In this document: positions 22,544 through 35,483 of the stretch, in pieces
Layout: each line of letters starts with the position of its first letter
Numbering within the stretch: position 1 is the stretch's first letter
Source of the DNA: Caprella mutica
Taxonomy: Eukaryota > Arthropoda > Malacostraca > Amphipoda > Caprellidae
Length of the DNA stretch: 64,000 nucleotides
NCBI GenBank assembly: GCA_947561585.1
Contig: CANNZV010001605.1
Span: 62,001-126,000, forward strand
Reading direction: 5' to 3'
Position numbers and translations under genes: made by a program
Notes under the pieces: generated by a model
What the model was told of the DNA's origin: nothing
Database searches by the model: none
What the model saw: only the letters and a program-made list of their open reading frames with translations

Positions 22544-24254
22544 TCAGTGTCCGTAAGATGGTTTTTCGTATCCGTAAGATGGTTTTTCATATCCATAGGC
22601 AGGTTTCGGGCAGACGGTCTTGTAAGCCAACTTGGTTTCGGTAACGTACTCGGGTACGAACTTGGTCTTGTATCCGATCTTGGTTCTGAAGTTGGTCTTG
22701 GTAACGTATTGAGGTGTGTAGACCGTGCTGTAAACTGTCTGGTAGTTAACCTTGGTCTTGTAGACGGTTTGGTAGTTGGTTTCAGTGTGGTACTTGGGTA
22801 CGTGCTGTGTAGTGGTGATGTACTTGGGTTGGTACTCTGTCTTGTACACAGTGTTGTGTTTGGTTACGTAGTTTACTTCGGGAACCTTTACGACTTTAGT
22901 TACGTATTCTGGCACGTATTCAGTCACGTATTTTGAAACGTATTCTGTGTTGTGGATGGTTTTGTAGATTTTCTTGGGGATCACTTGGGTTTCGTAGACT
23001 TTTTCGTAGATTGGTACCTGTGCCGGAAAATAGGTTTGAAAATTTAAAAAACAGATATATTATAATTAAGTTATAACATAAAAATATTTTGTTATATACG
23101 CAGCTTTTATGGTTTAGGCTAAAATCACAGCAATCGGACACTTAACAAGGCTCAGCGTGATTGGAAAGTTGTTATTAACATTGGTCAGATTCATAATTTC
23201 TAAATGCCATATTAGTTCATAAAATGTGGTAGATCCAACTATACGAATACTGTGAGTGTGCAAATACAGAGACGTTTCCCTATACATATGAGTATACTGT
23301 GGATCACTATCCAAGTAACGTTGAAATCTAGGAGTAAAAAATTATAATATACATTTTATCTAACTGAAATAATGTCCTATGACAGGTAGGTCCCATCCTA
23401 CCTCTCACTTTAATAATCTCTTCATTTGGTTTCGTTGATAAGAAGTAAATTTTGCAAAAATATTCGATTATTTTTTTATATAATTCTCTAGAAAATTTGT
23501 TATTAATTCTCACCTGTTCAACAATGGTGGAATATATAATTTTTTTGTCTCCGTAGCAAGGGTCCGCGTGGTGAACTGCGGGGCCCACAGGGAGGTAATC
23601 CTGACTGATACCATATCCACCTCCCAGGTCTGACAAGTTGCAAGTGAAACAGGGAAAGATTATAGAATAAAAACTATTAAGTAAAATACAATGAGGTAAT
23701 TTAATGCTTTTAAAAGTGGTTCAATAAACTGTTTAGAATAATATATAGATAAGGTCAAATAAAGATTGAATCCAATTTCTCAATATTGATTCTGTTTTCT
23801 TTTCATAATTTACTGTATGTTGTTTCATAAATGTAGCTAAAAGTTTTCTTTTGTACAAATTACATTTCCCACAAATCTATCATTTCATAAACAATATTTT
23901 TTTATCATTTTAGTTTAACTACATTTTTTCAATATCTATTGCTATTATTATTTTTTTTGCACCTGTTATTATAAATTCTAAATCACATGTGTGAACTTTT
24001 TTGGAAATAATTTTTTGGAAATAAATAATCATTTCTTCAAATACAGTTCACATCATTTTTCTAATTTCACCTGGCGTAGCTCCCAAAAGTGCGATACCGA
24101 GGGATGGTACGAAGTGACGGTCAGCGGCGGCATTAGCGGCGGGTTTGGCGACCGCAGCGGGTTTGGGATCAGCAGCGGGTTTTGGGTCGGGTTTTGCCGC
24201 TGCGTTTGTGAGGGCAATGACCGCCAAAAGGATGAGGGTGCGGGACTTGTACAT
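22544..24254 (-). CDS. Copy B: secreted Tyr/Thr-rich repeat protein
   Basis: Coding exons on the minus strand are 24254-24071, 23629-23514 and 23017-22544, giving 257 aa. The signal peptide is MYKSRTLILLAVIALTNAAA. The Pro/Ala stretch carries the PAAVAKPAANAAADRH version that B shares with C. Cys86 (ADPCYGDKK) and Cys236 (TVCPKP) are the only cysteines. The middle of exon 3 reads ITTTQHVPKYHTETNY. The tail is PAYGYEKPSYGYEKPSYGH. Residue 53 is Ala in SLGIALL, where other copies have Gly. AATAAA on the minus strand lies 56 nt past the stop (22488-22483). All splice sites are consensus. No enzyme motif is present and the role is inferred to be structural. Confidence 0.85.
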
Positions 24255-25165
24255 CGTGAGCTGAAAAGAATTGAATTATATAAAAATCTGTCAAAAATTA
24301 TTTAAAAATTGATTTAAAATATAGATAAATAGATAAAAAATATTTATTGTGAAATGCTCTTAAAAATCACTGAACATCTTTTATCTTGAGATATTATAAC
24401 ACTTTATAATAGTCTAAAAAATTAGCAGGAATTACGCTTCTAAGTCTAAGGATAAAAAGGAACACTTGTACTGAATGGTACATTTCTACTTAAAACAAGA
24501 CGTTTCGATGGTCTCAGCTATCATTATCAACTAAAAATATAAAATCTGTAATGGAACATAAAAAATAAAACATGCACTAATATTTATTGAACATTTAAGA
24601 AACCTAACTAAAAATTAATTAAAAGTTAAAGGATAAGAAATGTCACTATTGTTTAAAATTGGTTGACGTTTAAAAATGTGAAGTGATTCTAAAATTCTCA
24701 ACTCATTAAAATTGTTTGCACTACCTAACATTTTAAAATGATCTAATTTGATTGGAGAGTCGCAAGTACTCTTCGTGTGAATTCTAATTGATGAATGAGA
24801 CAAATCAGACAAATGAAGATTAGGACATTATTTATGGGGTGATGAGTTTTTCTGTCATTGTAACATGTTACCTCACTTTGAAACTGTTTTTCTAGGTTAC
24901 GGTTGGTATTGTTATTTATTATATTTTGCAACAATCACTGCTTGAAAATAATAAAGATTTAGTAAACCTCTATGACAATTTTTTAGAATCTTGAAAAACG
25001 TTTGTGACTATTTTTTGGAGAAAAACATTTTGTGTAATTGATTTTTCTTGATAAACGACTTGAATAGTTTTTTCCTAAAAAAACGTTTATAATCTTTTCA
25101 TATAAAACGTTTTCAAATCATTTTTTTAAATAAGGTTTTTCAAGTCTCTATTTTTTCTCACCCAC

Positions 25166-25253
25166 CTTTTTCGTTGGGATGCACTAAAGTTGTTTTCGTA
25201 TCCAAGACAAACACTGAACTGATATGCAGATAAGAACGTGGCAGTTTATATAC
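25166..25253 (-). promoter_or_regulatory. Copy B promoter and noncoding first exon
   Basis: TATA box 25253-25245, initiator TCAGT with start at 25220, leader exon 25220-25166 with donor AAAG|GTGGGT. The intron to the coding exon runs 25165-24261 (905 nt). The CCACTAGAGGCGTGG block is at 25315-25301. Confidence 0.8.
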
Positions 25254-25315
25254 TCTGTGTGAGGGGTTGCCAGTTAGTCTATTTCCTTGTTATTATTACA
25301 CCACGCCTCTAGTGG

Positions 25316-26626
25316 CTCTATCATTATTGAATGACTTTGTAATTACTGAAGGATGGAAATAAGTAGTTATTATGCACATTGTCTATTGATGTGTTATTTA
25401 AAGATTTGCATTTGAGGGAAGTTCCACATATTTCGATCATATACAAAATCAGTATATAATAATTAATAGATAAGGTTAAAAATTAATTAAGAGATTTTTT
25501 TCAAATGACCCCTCCAAGCAAATTGGTTTAATGTTTAAATCAATGAAACTAATATTTCTTATCTTTTTTTTTTGCAAACTCCATGAAATTTTATATGTAT
25601 TTAAAAATTTTTATAATCAGAACTTTACAAAAATAGATCTACTTCCGACTTGTTAATTTCCATTCTCAAGAAAAAGAATGTACAGAGTTTGTTTTGAATG
25701 TCAACTAGGTATATATGATCAACTGAATATTAAATATTAAGTAAGGGAATAAAATTTGGAAAGCCAATTATTATAAAAGAGTGTATTTACTTCAGGGTAC
25801 AATTTGCATCCTGAACGAGAGGTGAACATCAGAACCGTAGACCGATAGTTGGACCCAAGTCAATAAGGCCTCACGACAATTGGGCCCCGGACAATTATTC
25901 CCCAAGACAAATATATTATATGCCTATTTTATAAGACGACTGTGTAGTGAATGAGTTAAGATGTAGCAAATATAGAAAAATAAGAATGTAGATATTTTAG
26001 AAGAAACAGTAAAAAATATATATATGTATTCTAGCCCACCAAGACATGCCGAAATCATTGGAACATATAAGCTGACTGAAGTTTGATGTGAATTTGTCGA
26101 AACCTGTTCAGTTTTCCATATTGAAAAGTTTTATGAATTAATATTACAAAATATTTTCTCATAATCTCAAATTATACTAACAACTGTTCAATTCTTCTTA
26201 ATTCAATCTAACGAATAGCCTTTAAAATTTACCCTTTTTATTAACTAAATATTACTGAGACTAAACTTTGTCAGACGATGTACACTACACATTGAATCCA
26301 TATGAAATCATTCAAGTTAATACGACTTATTAAAATCTTAATATATATTCATTACACCGAAACGTGAAATTAGCATTCAAATGGGATTTAAAGGGGCTTG
26401 CTTTTAATATATCCCTTATCAGGTTTATCAATCGAGTTTAAAACACTTTTATCAATTGAGAATAAGAATAATATATGAAGCGTATTTTTAGAGAATATAA
26501 AGCATATTTCAAATTATAAACTAGTATATTCTTTTATACTATGGCAATACGAATTTTTCTGTGCTGCAATTTATTTGGGGACCACAACTATTTACTTGGC
26601 TACAGTTGCTGTTGAGGTTCAGCCCT
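25316..26626. other. B/C spacer, promoter-side part: element relics
   Basis: Same order as the A/B spacer: dispersed-element copy from about 25508, then the GGGCCC-rich foldback-interior relic at about 25845-25910, then AT-rich DNA. It is closest in detail to the C/D spacer. No gene was seen. Confidence 0.6.
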
Positions 26627-27290
26627 GGAATTACAATTCAACAGGTTGCCTTTATAATGTGAATTGAAATAAATCATAGTTTGTACTGGAATTACCATTC
26701 AACAGGTTAGCTTTATAATGTGAATTGAAATAAATCATAGTTTGTACTGGAATTACCATTCAACAGGTTGGCTTTATAATGTGAATTTAAATAAATCATA
26801 GTTTGTACTGGAATTACCATTCAACAGGTTGGCTTTATAATGTGAATTGAAATAAATCATAGTTTGTACTGGAATTACCATTCAACAGGTTGGCTTTATA
26901 ATGTGAATTGAAATAAATCATAGTTTGTACTGGAATTACCATTCAACAGGTTGGCTTTATAATGTGAATTAAAATAAATCATAGTTTGTGCTGGAATTAC
27001 CATTCAACAGGTTGCCTTTATAATGTGAATTGAAATAAATCATAGTTTGTACTGGAATTACAATTTAACAGGATGGCTTTATAATGTGAATTTAAATAAA
27101 TCATAGTTTGTACTGGAATTACCATTCAACAGGTTGTCTTTATAATGTGAATTTAAATAAATCATAGTTTGTACTGGAATTACCATTCAACAGGTTGGCT
27201 TTATAATGTGAATTGAAATAAATCATAGTTTGTACTGGAATTACCATTCAACAGGATGGCTTTATAATGTGAATTGAAATAAATCATAGT
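26627..27290. repeat. 61-bp minisatellite, B/C spacer
   Basis: Eleven units, the most homogeneous array in the window; most read GGAATTACCATTCAACAGG then TTGGCTTTATAATG. It ends within GAATTGAAATAAATC and passes into unique DNA rather than into Tc1 sequence. Confidence 0.9.
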
Positions 27291-27906
27291 TTATTCTTGA
27301 ATTACTTTGAATTAAATCATTCAATAATCTTTTTCACATCAAAGATAATGAAATATAACGATTTAATTTAATGAAAGTTTTCATGAAATAGAGAAATTTA
27401 ATAAGGAATAAATGTTCATATTATATTCACTTTGAGAGAACAATCTATAACATTTAATAAGTGTTGAAATTGGGGTCCATTATTTCTTGCTTTTAATTTT
27501 TTTAATTCGTTATTAAAATAGAATTTCTCATAAATAATAACTTCTTTCATCAATAATTCATTCACAAACTCCACAATTTGTCTTACTTTACCAATTAATC
27601 TGTAGAAATTCCTACAACCAATATATGTAATCATTTTTTATCGAATTTGTCGACATTATATTGGTAGTTAGTTTTATAAATGTTGAAATTACTAAGCTAC
27701 TACCATTTTGCTGGAGTGAATAACCTATTTGATGTGTTATTTTTTTAATTTCTGTGTAATTCGTGCTTCAAAAGTCATTTGATTAAGTTTGAATTGCATT
27801 ATATGTATGGTATTTTATATTTAAGATTATTATATTATTCTTTGAGAAGTCTGGGGATAGCTAGTTTAAATATCATGACAAACAAGGAGAAAAGCATCTC
27901 ACACTA
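27291..27906. other. Unique spacer shared with the C/D unit
   Basis: AT-rich, matching 36905-37760 with small indels, including CTACTACCATTTTGCTGGAG and TTGAGAAGTCTGGGGATAGC. This block is missing from the A/B, D/E, E/F and last spacers. No conserved reading frame was seen. Confidence 0.6.
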
Positions 27907-28364
27907 CCCAATAGTAATAGGAGCAGGTTCGAGGCAGCGTTTGAGCCGATCGGGGTAGTCACAACGGCAGCCAGGAAGTAGCGAGAACGCAGCGTGGGAG
28001 CCAAACTGACCGCTTTAGGGGTTAATTCAACTCCGGTGTAACTGCGCATAACTACTATGGGTATCTGCTCCTATTTGCCTAGCGCGCTGCCTAACTGCGG
28101 ATGCGCGGTCCTTAGCCAAAAATGTTTTAATAGGGAAATAATATTACAGTTGTGGCTACGGGCTGCGCATCGCAGTTAGGCAGCGCACTAGGCAAATAGG
28201 AGCAGGTGCCCAGAATAATTCTGTGCAGTTACGCCGCAGTAGAATTAACCCCCAAAGCGGTCAGTTTGGCTCCCACGCTGCGCTCTCGCTGCTCCCTGTC
28301 CGCCATGATGACTATTCCGATCGTCTTAACCGCTGTCACGAACGTGCTCCTATTTTCAATTGGT
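27907..28364. mobile_element. GC-rich foldback MITE, 458 bp, TA target
   Basis: Two arms of about 200 bp pair almost completely: the left arm includes GCGTGGGAGCCAAACTGACC and the right arm its complement near 28255-28275. The ends are CCCAATAGTAATAGGAGCA and, reversed, ACCAATTGAAAATAGGAGCA. TA lies on both sides (27905-27906, 28365-28366). The C/D spacer has the uninterrupted site (AACTAGCTATAACAG near 37760). GC content is far above the surroundings. A 60-codon frame in the right arm is incidental. Confidence 0.8.
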
Positions 28365-28748
28365 TAGCTATAACAGAGGAATCTTTATTGTTATCAGATG
28401 TATAAGACCTCTTTATAAACTACAAACATCACATTGAATAGGTGAGCCTATAGGTAGATTGAAAATACATATTTGATAAATATGAATTTACCAAAGATAC
28501 ATTTGAACAGATTGTATGTAACAAAATTTCAGAGTGATTGGTATTCGGTTCATAGACAAATAAATAATTTATATAGTTCATAAATAAATATATAGATATG
28601 TATATTGAAGTTTAAATTATAGTTCATAACATACATTTTCCTCATTTGATGAAAATGCCCTCATTTGCAAAGTTGATACGATGGCTCGGTATTTTGGTAA
28701 GTGTGGTATTTTTCATTCATCATAATTATTTCATATGATGATATGATA
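28365..28748. other. Unique spacer, no gene seen
   Basis: Continuation of the block shared with the C/D spacer (37760-38135). It ends at GATA, the target of the Tc1 insertion. Confidence 0.55.
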
Positions 28749-30387
28749 CAGTAGTGGACAAAATATAAGGGTAGGCAAAAACAAGTTATATAAATCTTTA
28801 ATTTCATAAAAAGTACCAAAACACACATTATTGAAATTTTGCACGTATTTTCATATAGAGCTCATATGTATTCGTATGAAATTTCAAAGCATTTAGACAA
28901 ATATACAAGCAATAGTTCTATATTTCACTTCAAACACTAAATTTTGCTCTGGTCATAAGTTAATGGTAGTCATCATAAACTTTGAAATATTCGCAGATAT
29001 TGGCAATTAACTTGATAATTTGTGAATAATTCTTCGCTATACCACTTCAACACATTTTCTACATATCACAAAATTTCACAAATTTTGCCCAATATGAAGG
29101 TGTTATCCATCTTCTATTCATACTCAAGAAATGTCCACAAGTTTCCCCTCTGATACAGTATCTAATTGTCGTTGCAAGAGATTTCTATGACCACATGAAG
29201 GTCCAAAACGATTGTGCAACATATTGTTCCTTAACATGAGCAGTATGGAGTTGTTCATTTCAAACCGAAGAATGGTAAACCTCCCAAAGCATTGATGAGA
29301 GAAGATCAGGTAAGTCTTCAAAGTAGCTTGCAAGGTAGTTTCAACACTGCTGGTCAAATTTTTCGTGAAATAGATGTCATGTCTGGTGGTACGGTTTTCG
29401 CTTTGATTTTTTGCTTCCATTTCAACAAGTTGGTTTGCAATCATTAGTCCCTGCATCGAAGCTTTCATTCTCAAAAAAGAAACGGGAAGTGTTACTTGTG
29501 TTTTATCATGAGTGTGTCGTTTGGTCGATTGATAAGTGGTTGAAAGTACATTCTAGTGATGAATGGAAGAAAATAGAAATCTTTGGTTCTTATTGGAAAG
29601 TATAAATTAAACGTATAGTAGGGGAAATGTTAACTCTGAACTGGGTCAAGTAAACGGTTAATTTTGGAGGAGGTAGTGTGTTGGTTTAGGGGATCATTTT
29701 TTCTGCTGGACCTGGTCCCATTGTTTGTCTACAAGGAGGAGTTATTGCAGAAGTATAAAATTGCTCTTTCGCCATCATACTATCCCCTATCAACAAGCAG
29801 CTGACCCTCAACCTCAGAGTTTCAAGCAGGACAACGTACCCTACAACTCAGATTAAAAAGTTAGGACCCTGTTAGAATATGAAGAAATTGCTCTAATGAG
29901 CTGGCCTTCACAGAGTCCTGACCTCAATTGAATTGAGATTGTTCGGATAATAATTGGAGACTGTACTCAGAGAAGAAACACAAGAAATGTGAAAGAATTG
30001 TGGACATTTCTCGAGGATGAATAGAAGATGGATAACTCCTTCATATTGTGCCAAATTTGTAGAATTTTGTGGTAGAAGATGTATTGAACTGATATAGCGA
30101 AGAATTAGTCACAAATTATCAAGTTAATTGCCAATATCCGCTAATATTTCAAAGTTTATGATGACTACCATTAACTTATGACCAAAGCAAAATTTAGTGT
30201 TTGAAGTGAAATATAGAACTATTCCTAGTATATTTGTCCAAATGCCTTGAAATTTCATACGAATACATATGAGTTCTACATATATAAAGCACGTGCAAAA
30301 TTTCAATAATGAGTGTTTTGTACTTTTTTGGAAATTAAAGATTTAGATAACTTGTTTTTGCCTACCCTTATATTTTGTCCACTACTG
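28749..30387 (+). mobile_element. Complete Tc1-like element with about 290-bp inverted repeats
   Basis: It starts CAGTAGTGGACAAAATATAA and ends in the exact complement CCACTACTG, with TA on each side (28747-28748, 30388-30389). The inverted repeats span about 28749-29041 and 30097-30387. The transposase interior (plus strand, about 29190-30050) retains LQSSLQGSFNTAGQIFREID, VNFGGGSVLV-like and WPSQSPDLN blocks, but stops and frameshifts make it inactive. This is the only copy in the array with both ends. The C/D spacer shows the empty site at 38134-38135. Confidence 0.85.
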
Positions 30388-31325
30388 TACATCGAAAGTG
30401 TTACAATTATTCCAGTAAATCATTCCAGCATTTTATATATACAGTATATGTAATTGTCACACCTTCTTAGAGTATATTAAACTCCCAACCCTAGCGTGAA
30501 CTGATTAACGTAAAATCACCCAATTCGAAAGGATTATTTCAGAGGACAACCAGCAGCAAACTTCAAATAGATTCTACAGTGTGAAGTCCAATTCCGTGAA
30601 CACTCGGAGAGTGTACAAATGGAAATTATCATAAGCGGCAACAATAGATAAATTAACAAGGACTCGCTTAAAAAGATTATTATTTCGGGTAAATGTGGAT
30701 TTATAGATGAATCATTACAGTCATCAGAAAAATATTAATGACAATTTGATTTTGAATTTATTTCTCTCGTGGAAGTTAGAACTATCTTTTTCTGGGCCAG
30801 CAGCTTGTCATATGCCTCTCAACGTTCTTCAATCATTCTCATATCGGCCTTCACTGAACTGTGTATTTTTATAACAGTTAAAGTGTGTTTCAATTCAAAT
30901 CAGAACCATGGAATCTTCAATTGAAAGTCGTGACTTTCTCTAAAAAAATGAAACCAAATCATCGGATGGACATTTTTAACTAACCACATATTTCTAAGAT
31001 CCATGAATCCAATTTTATCCCTTTGTTGCTTGTTTTTGGACTCCCCATAATAACTACATAGAGTAATTCATAGATAATTTCAACTCATACAAATATGATA
31101 ATCAATTTGAATTTTGAAAATAAGACAATAAGGATTCAGATGGTTCAATAACAACTCAGTACAACAATTAGCTTATATTTTTATTGTAGTTTTTCGTAAC
31201 TATACAAAATGTTTTCTAGATATTCATATCTACTTATGCATATATACACCTAAATAATAGCTTATTTATTTTGATAGTAATTATCTAATATTAAGAGTTT
31301 ACAAATTAAATGACTAGTATACTTT
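30388..31325. other. 3' flank of copy C, no further gene
   Basis: Conserved spacer containing the intact TATATGTAATTGTCA site. It also has a block near 30600-30860 (GTGGATTTATAGATGAATC) shared with the D, E and F flanks but reduced in B. No coding region was seen. Confidence 0.55.
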
Positions 31326-33061
31326 TCAGTGTCCGTAAGATGGTTTTTCGTATCCGTAAGATGGCTTTTCATATCCGTAAACTGGTTTTGGGCAGACGGT
31401 CTTGTAAGCCAACTTGGTTTCGGTAACGTACTCGGGTACGAACTTGGTCTTGTATCCGATCTTGGTTCTGAAGTTGGTCTTGGTAACGTATTGAGGTGTG
31501 TAGACCGTGCTGTAAACTGTCTGGTAGTTAACCTTGGTCTTGTAGACGGTTTGGTAGTTGGTTTCAGTGTGGTACTTGGGTACGTGCTGTGTAGTGGTGA
31601 TGTACTTGGGTTGGTACTCTGTCTTGTACACTGTGTTGTGTTTGGTTACGTAGTTTACTTCGGGAACCTTTACGACCTTAGTTACGTATTCTGGCACGTA
31701 TTCAGTCACGTACTTGGAAACATATTCTGTGTTGTGTATGGTTTTGTAGATTTTCTTGGGGATAACTTGGGTTTCGTAGACTTTTTCGTAGATTGGTACC
31801 TGTGCCGGAAAATAGGTTTGGAAATTTGAAAAACAGATATATTATAATTAAGTTATAACATAAAAATATTTTGTTATATAGGCAGCTTTTATGGTTTAGG
31901 CTAAAATCACAGCAATCGGACACTTAACAAGGCTCAGCGTGATTGGAAAGTTGTTAATAACATTGGTCAGATTCATAATTTCTAAATGCCATATTAGTTC
32001 ATAAAATGTGGTAGATCCAACTATACGAATACGGTGAGTGAGCAAATACAGAGACGTTTCCCTATACATATGAGTATACTTTGGATCACTATCCAAGTAA
32101 CGTTGAAATCTCGAAGTAAAAAATTATAATATACATTTTATCTAACTGAAATAATGTCCTATGACAGGTAGGTGGGGCCATAGAAGATTAAGACAGTTCC
32201 CATCCTAACTCTCACTTTAATATTCTCTACATTTGGTTTCGTTGATAAGAAGAAAATTTTGCAAAAATATTTTGATTTTTTTTTTATATAATTCTCTAGA
32301 AAATTTGTTATTAATTCTAACCTGTTCGACAATGGTGGAATATATAATTTTTTTGTCTCCGTAGCAAGGGTCCGCGTGGTGGACTGCAGGGCCCACAGGG
32401 AGGTAATCCTGACTGATACCATATCCACCTCCCAGGTCTGACAAGTTGCAAGTGAAACACGGGAAGATTATAGAAAAAACTATTAAGTAAAATACAATGA
32501 GGTAATTTAATGCTTCTAAAAGTGGTTCAATAAACTGCTTAGAATAATATATAGATAAGGTCAAATTAAGTTTGAATCCAATTTCTCAATATTGATTCTG
32601 TTTTCTTTTCATAATTTACTGTATGTTGTTTCATTACTGTGGCTAAAAGTTTTCTTTTGTACAAATTACATTTCCCATAAACCTATCATTTCATAAACAA
32701 TATTTTTCCATCATTTTAGTTTAACCTCATTTTATTAATATCGACTGCTATTATTTTTTATTTTTGCACCTGTTATTATAAATTCTAAATCACAAGTGTG
32801 AACTTTTTTGGAAATAATTTTTTGGAAATAAATAATCATTTCTTCAAATACAGTTCACATCATTTTTCTAATTTCACCTGGCGTAGCTCCCAAAAGTCCG
32901 ATACCGAGGGATGGTACGAAGTGACGGTCAGCAGCGGCATTAGCGGCGGGTTTGGCGACCGCAGCGGGTTTGGGATCAGCAGCGGGTTTTGGGTCGGGTT
33001 TTGCCGCTGCGTTTGTGATGGCAATGACCGCCAAAAGGATGAGGGTGCGGGACTTGTACAT
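31326..33061 (-). CDS. Copy C: secreted Tyr/Thr-rich repeat protein
   Basis: Coding exons on the minus strand are 33061-32878, 32437-32322 and 31799-31326, giving 257 aa. It is nearly identical to copy B, with PAAVAKPAANAAADRH in exon 1, ADPCYGDKK in exon 2 and ITTTQHVPKYH in exon 3. The tail is PVYGYEKPSYGYEKPSYGH. Small differences include Ile for Leu in the signal peptide (AVIAITNAAA). The exon-2 donor is CAG|GTTAGA instead of GTGAGA, and the leader-exon donor is GTGGTT instead of GTGGGT, so splicing may be weaker than in the other copies. AATAAA on the minus strand is at 31270-31265. The reading frame is open throughout. Confidence 0.85.
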
Positions 33062-33912
33062 CGTGAGCTGAAAAGAATTGAATTATATAAAAATCTGTCA
33101 AAAATTATTTGAAAATTGATTTGAAATATAGATAAATAGATAAAAAATATTTATTGTGAAATGCTTTTAAAAATCACTGAACTTCTTTTATCTTGAGATA
33201 TTTTAACACTTTATAGTAGTTAGCATGGAATAACGCTTCTAAGTCTAAGGATAAAAAGGAACACTTGTACTGAATGGTATATTTCTACTTAAAACAAGAC
33301 GTTTCGATAGTCTCAGCTATCATTATCAACTAAAAATATAAAATCTGTAATGGAACATAAAAAATAAAACATACACTAATATTTATTGAACATTTAAGAA
33401 ACCTAACTAAAAATTAATTAAAAGTTAAAGGTTAAGAAATGTCACTATTGTTTAAAATTGGTTGACGTTTAAAAATGTGAAGTGATTCTAAAATTCTCAA
33501 CTCATTAAAATTGTTTGCACTACCTAACATTTTAAAATGATCTAATTTGATTGGAGAGTCGCAAGTACTCTTCCTGTGAATTCTAATTGATGAATGAGAC
33601 AAATCAGACGAATAAACATTAGGACATTATTTATGGGGTGATGAGTTTTGCAGTCACTTTAACATGTTACCTCACTTTGAAACTGTTTTTCTAGGTTACG
33701 GTTGGTATGATTATTTATTATATTTTGCAACAATCACTGTTTGAAAATAATAAAGATTTAGTAAATTTGTGTGACGAAGTTTTGAGATGAAAAAAATCAT
33801 GAAAAACCTCTGTGAATATTTTTTCGAGAATTTTTTTTTATTGATTTTTCTGAAAAACGTTACTTTTTCCCTAAAAAAACGTTTTTCAAGTCTCTTTTTT
33901 TTCCTCAACCAC

Positions 33913-34000
33913 CTTTTTCGTTGGGATGCACTGAAGTTGTTTTCGTATCCAAGACAAACACTGAACTGATATGCAGATAAGAACGTGGCAGTTTATATAC
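33913..34000 (-). promoter_or_regulatory. Copy C promoter and noncoding first exon
   Basis: TATA box 34000-33992, initiator with start at 33967, leader exon 33967-33913. The donor reads AAAG|GTGGTTGAG, one base different from the other five copies, and this also removes the alternative GTGAG donor four bases on. The CCACTAGAGGCGTGG block is at 34062-34048. Confidence 0.75.
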
Positions 34001-34062
34001 TCTGTGTGAGGGGTTGCCAGTTAGTCTGTTTCCTTGTTATTATTGCACCACGCCTCTAGTGG

Positions 34063-35372
34063 CTCTATCATTATTGAATGACTTTGTAATTACTGAAGGA
34101 TGGAAATAAGTAGTTATTATGCACATTATCTATTGATGTGTTATTTAAAGATTTGCATTTGAGGGAAGTTCCACATATTTCGATCATATACAAAATCAGT
34201 ATATAATAATTAATAGATAAGGTTAAAAATTAATTATGAGATTTTTTTCAAATGACCCCTCCAAGCAAATTGGTTTAATGTTTAAATCAATAAAACTAAT
34301 ATTTCTTATCTTTTTTTTTGCAAACTCCATGAAATTTTATATGTATTTAAAAATTTTTATAATCAGAACTTTACAAAAATAGATCTACTTCCGACTTGTT
34401 AATTTCCATTCTCAAGAAAAAGAATGTACAGAGTTTGTTTTGAATGTCAACTAGGTATATATGATCAACTGAATATTAAATATTAAGTAAGGGAATAAAA
34501 TTTGGAAAGCCAATTATTATAAAAGAGTGTATTTACTTCAGGGTACAATTTGCATCCTGAACGAGAGGTGAACATCAGAACCGTAGACCGATAGTTGGAC
34601 CCAAGTCAATAAGGCCTCACGACAATTGGGCCCCGGACAATTATTCCCCAAGACAAATATATTATATGCCTATTTTATAAGACGACTGTGTAGTGAATGA
34701 GTTAAGATGTAGCAAATATAGATAAATAAGAATGTAGATATTTTAGAAGAAACAGTAAAAAATATATATATGTATTCTAGCCCACCAAGACATGCCGAAA
34801 TCATTGGAACATATAAGCTGACTGAAGTTTGATGTGAATTTGTCGAAACCTGTTCAGTTTTCCATATTGAAAAGTTTTATGAATTAATATTACAAAATAT
34901 ATTCTCATAATCTCAAATTATACTAACAACTGTTCAATTCTTCTTAATTCAATGTAACGAATAGCCTTTAAAATTTACCCTTTTTATTAACTAAATATTA
35001 CTGAGACTAAACTTTGTCAGACGATGTACACTACACATTGAATCCATATGAAATCATTCAAGTTAATACGACTTATTAAAATCTTAATATATATTCATTA
35101 CACCGAAACGTGAAATTAGCATTCAAATGTGATTTAAAGGGGCTTGCTTTTAATATATCCCTTATCAAGTTTATCAATCGAGTTTAAAACACTTTTATTA
35201 ATTGATAATAAGAATAATATATGAAGTGTATTTTTAGAGAATATAAAGCGTATTTCAGATTATAAACTAGTATATTCTTTTATACTATGGCAATACGAAT
35301 TTTTCTGTGCTGCAATTTATTTGGGGACCACAACAATTTACTTGGCTACAGTTGATGTTGAGGTTCAGCCCT
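34063..35372. other. C/D spacer, promoter-side part: element relics
   Basis: Same content and order as 25316-26626, with GGGCCC-rich relic at about 34585-34650. No gene was seen. Confidence 0.6.
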
Positions 35373-35483
35373 GGAATTACAATTCAACAGGTTTGGCTTT
35401 ATAATGTGAATTAGAATAAATCATAGTTTGTACTGGAATTACAATTCAACAGGATGGCTATATAATGTGAATTAGAATAAATC
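35373..35483. repeat. 61-bp minisatellite, C/D spacer, left part
   Basis: Just under two units, interrupted by the foldback insertion. The last nine bases, GAATAAATC (35475-35483), are the left target duplication. Confidence 0.85.

Noticed and set aside
27416..27634. 72-codon minus-strand frame in the B/C spacer
   Set aside because: The homologous C/D spacer has indels that break it.
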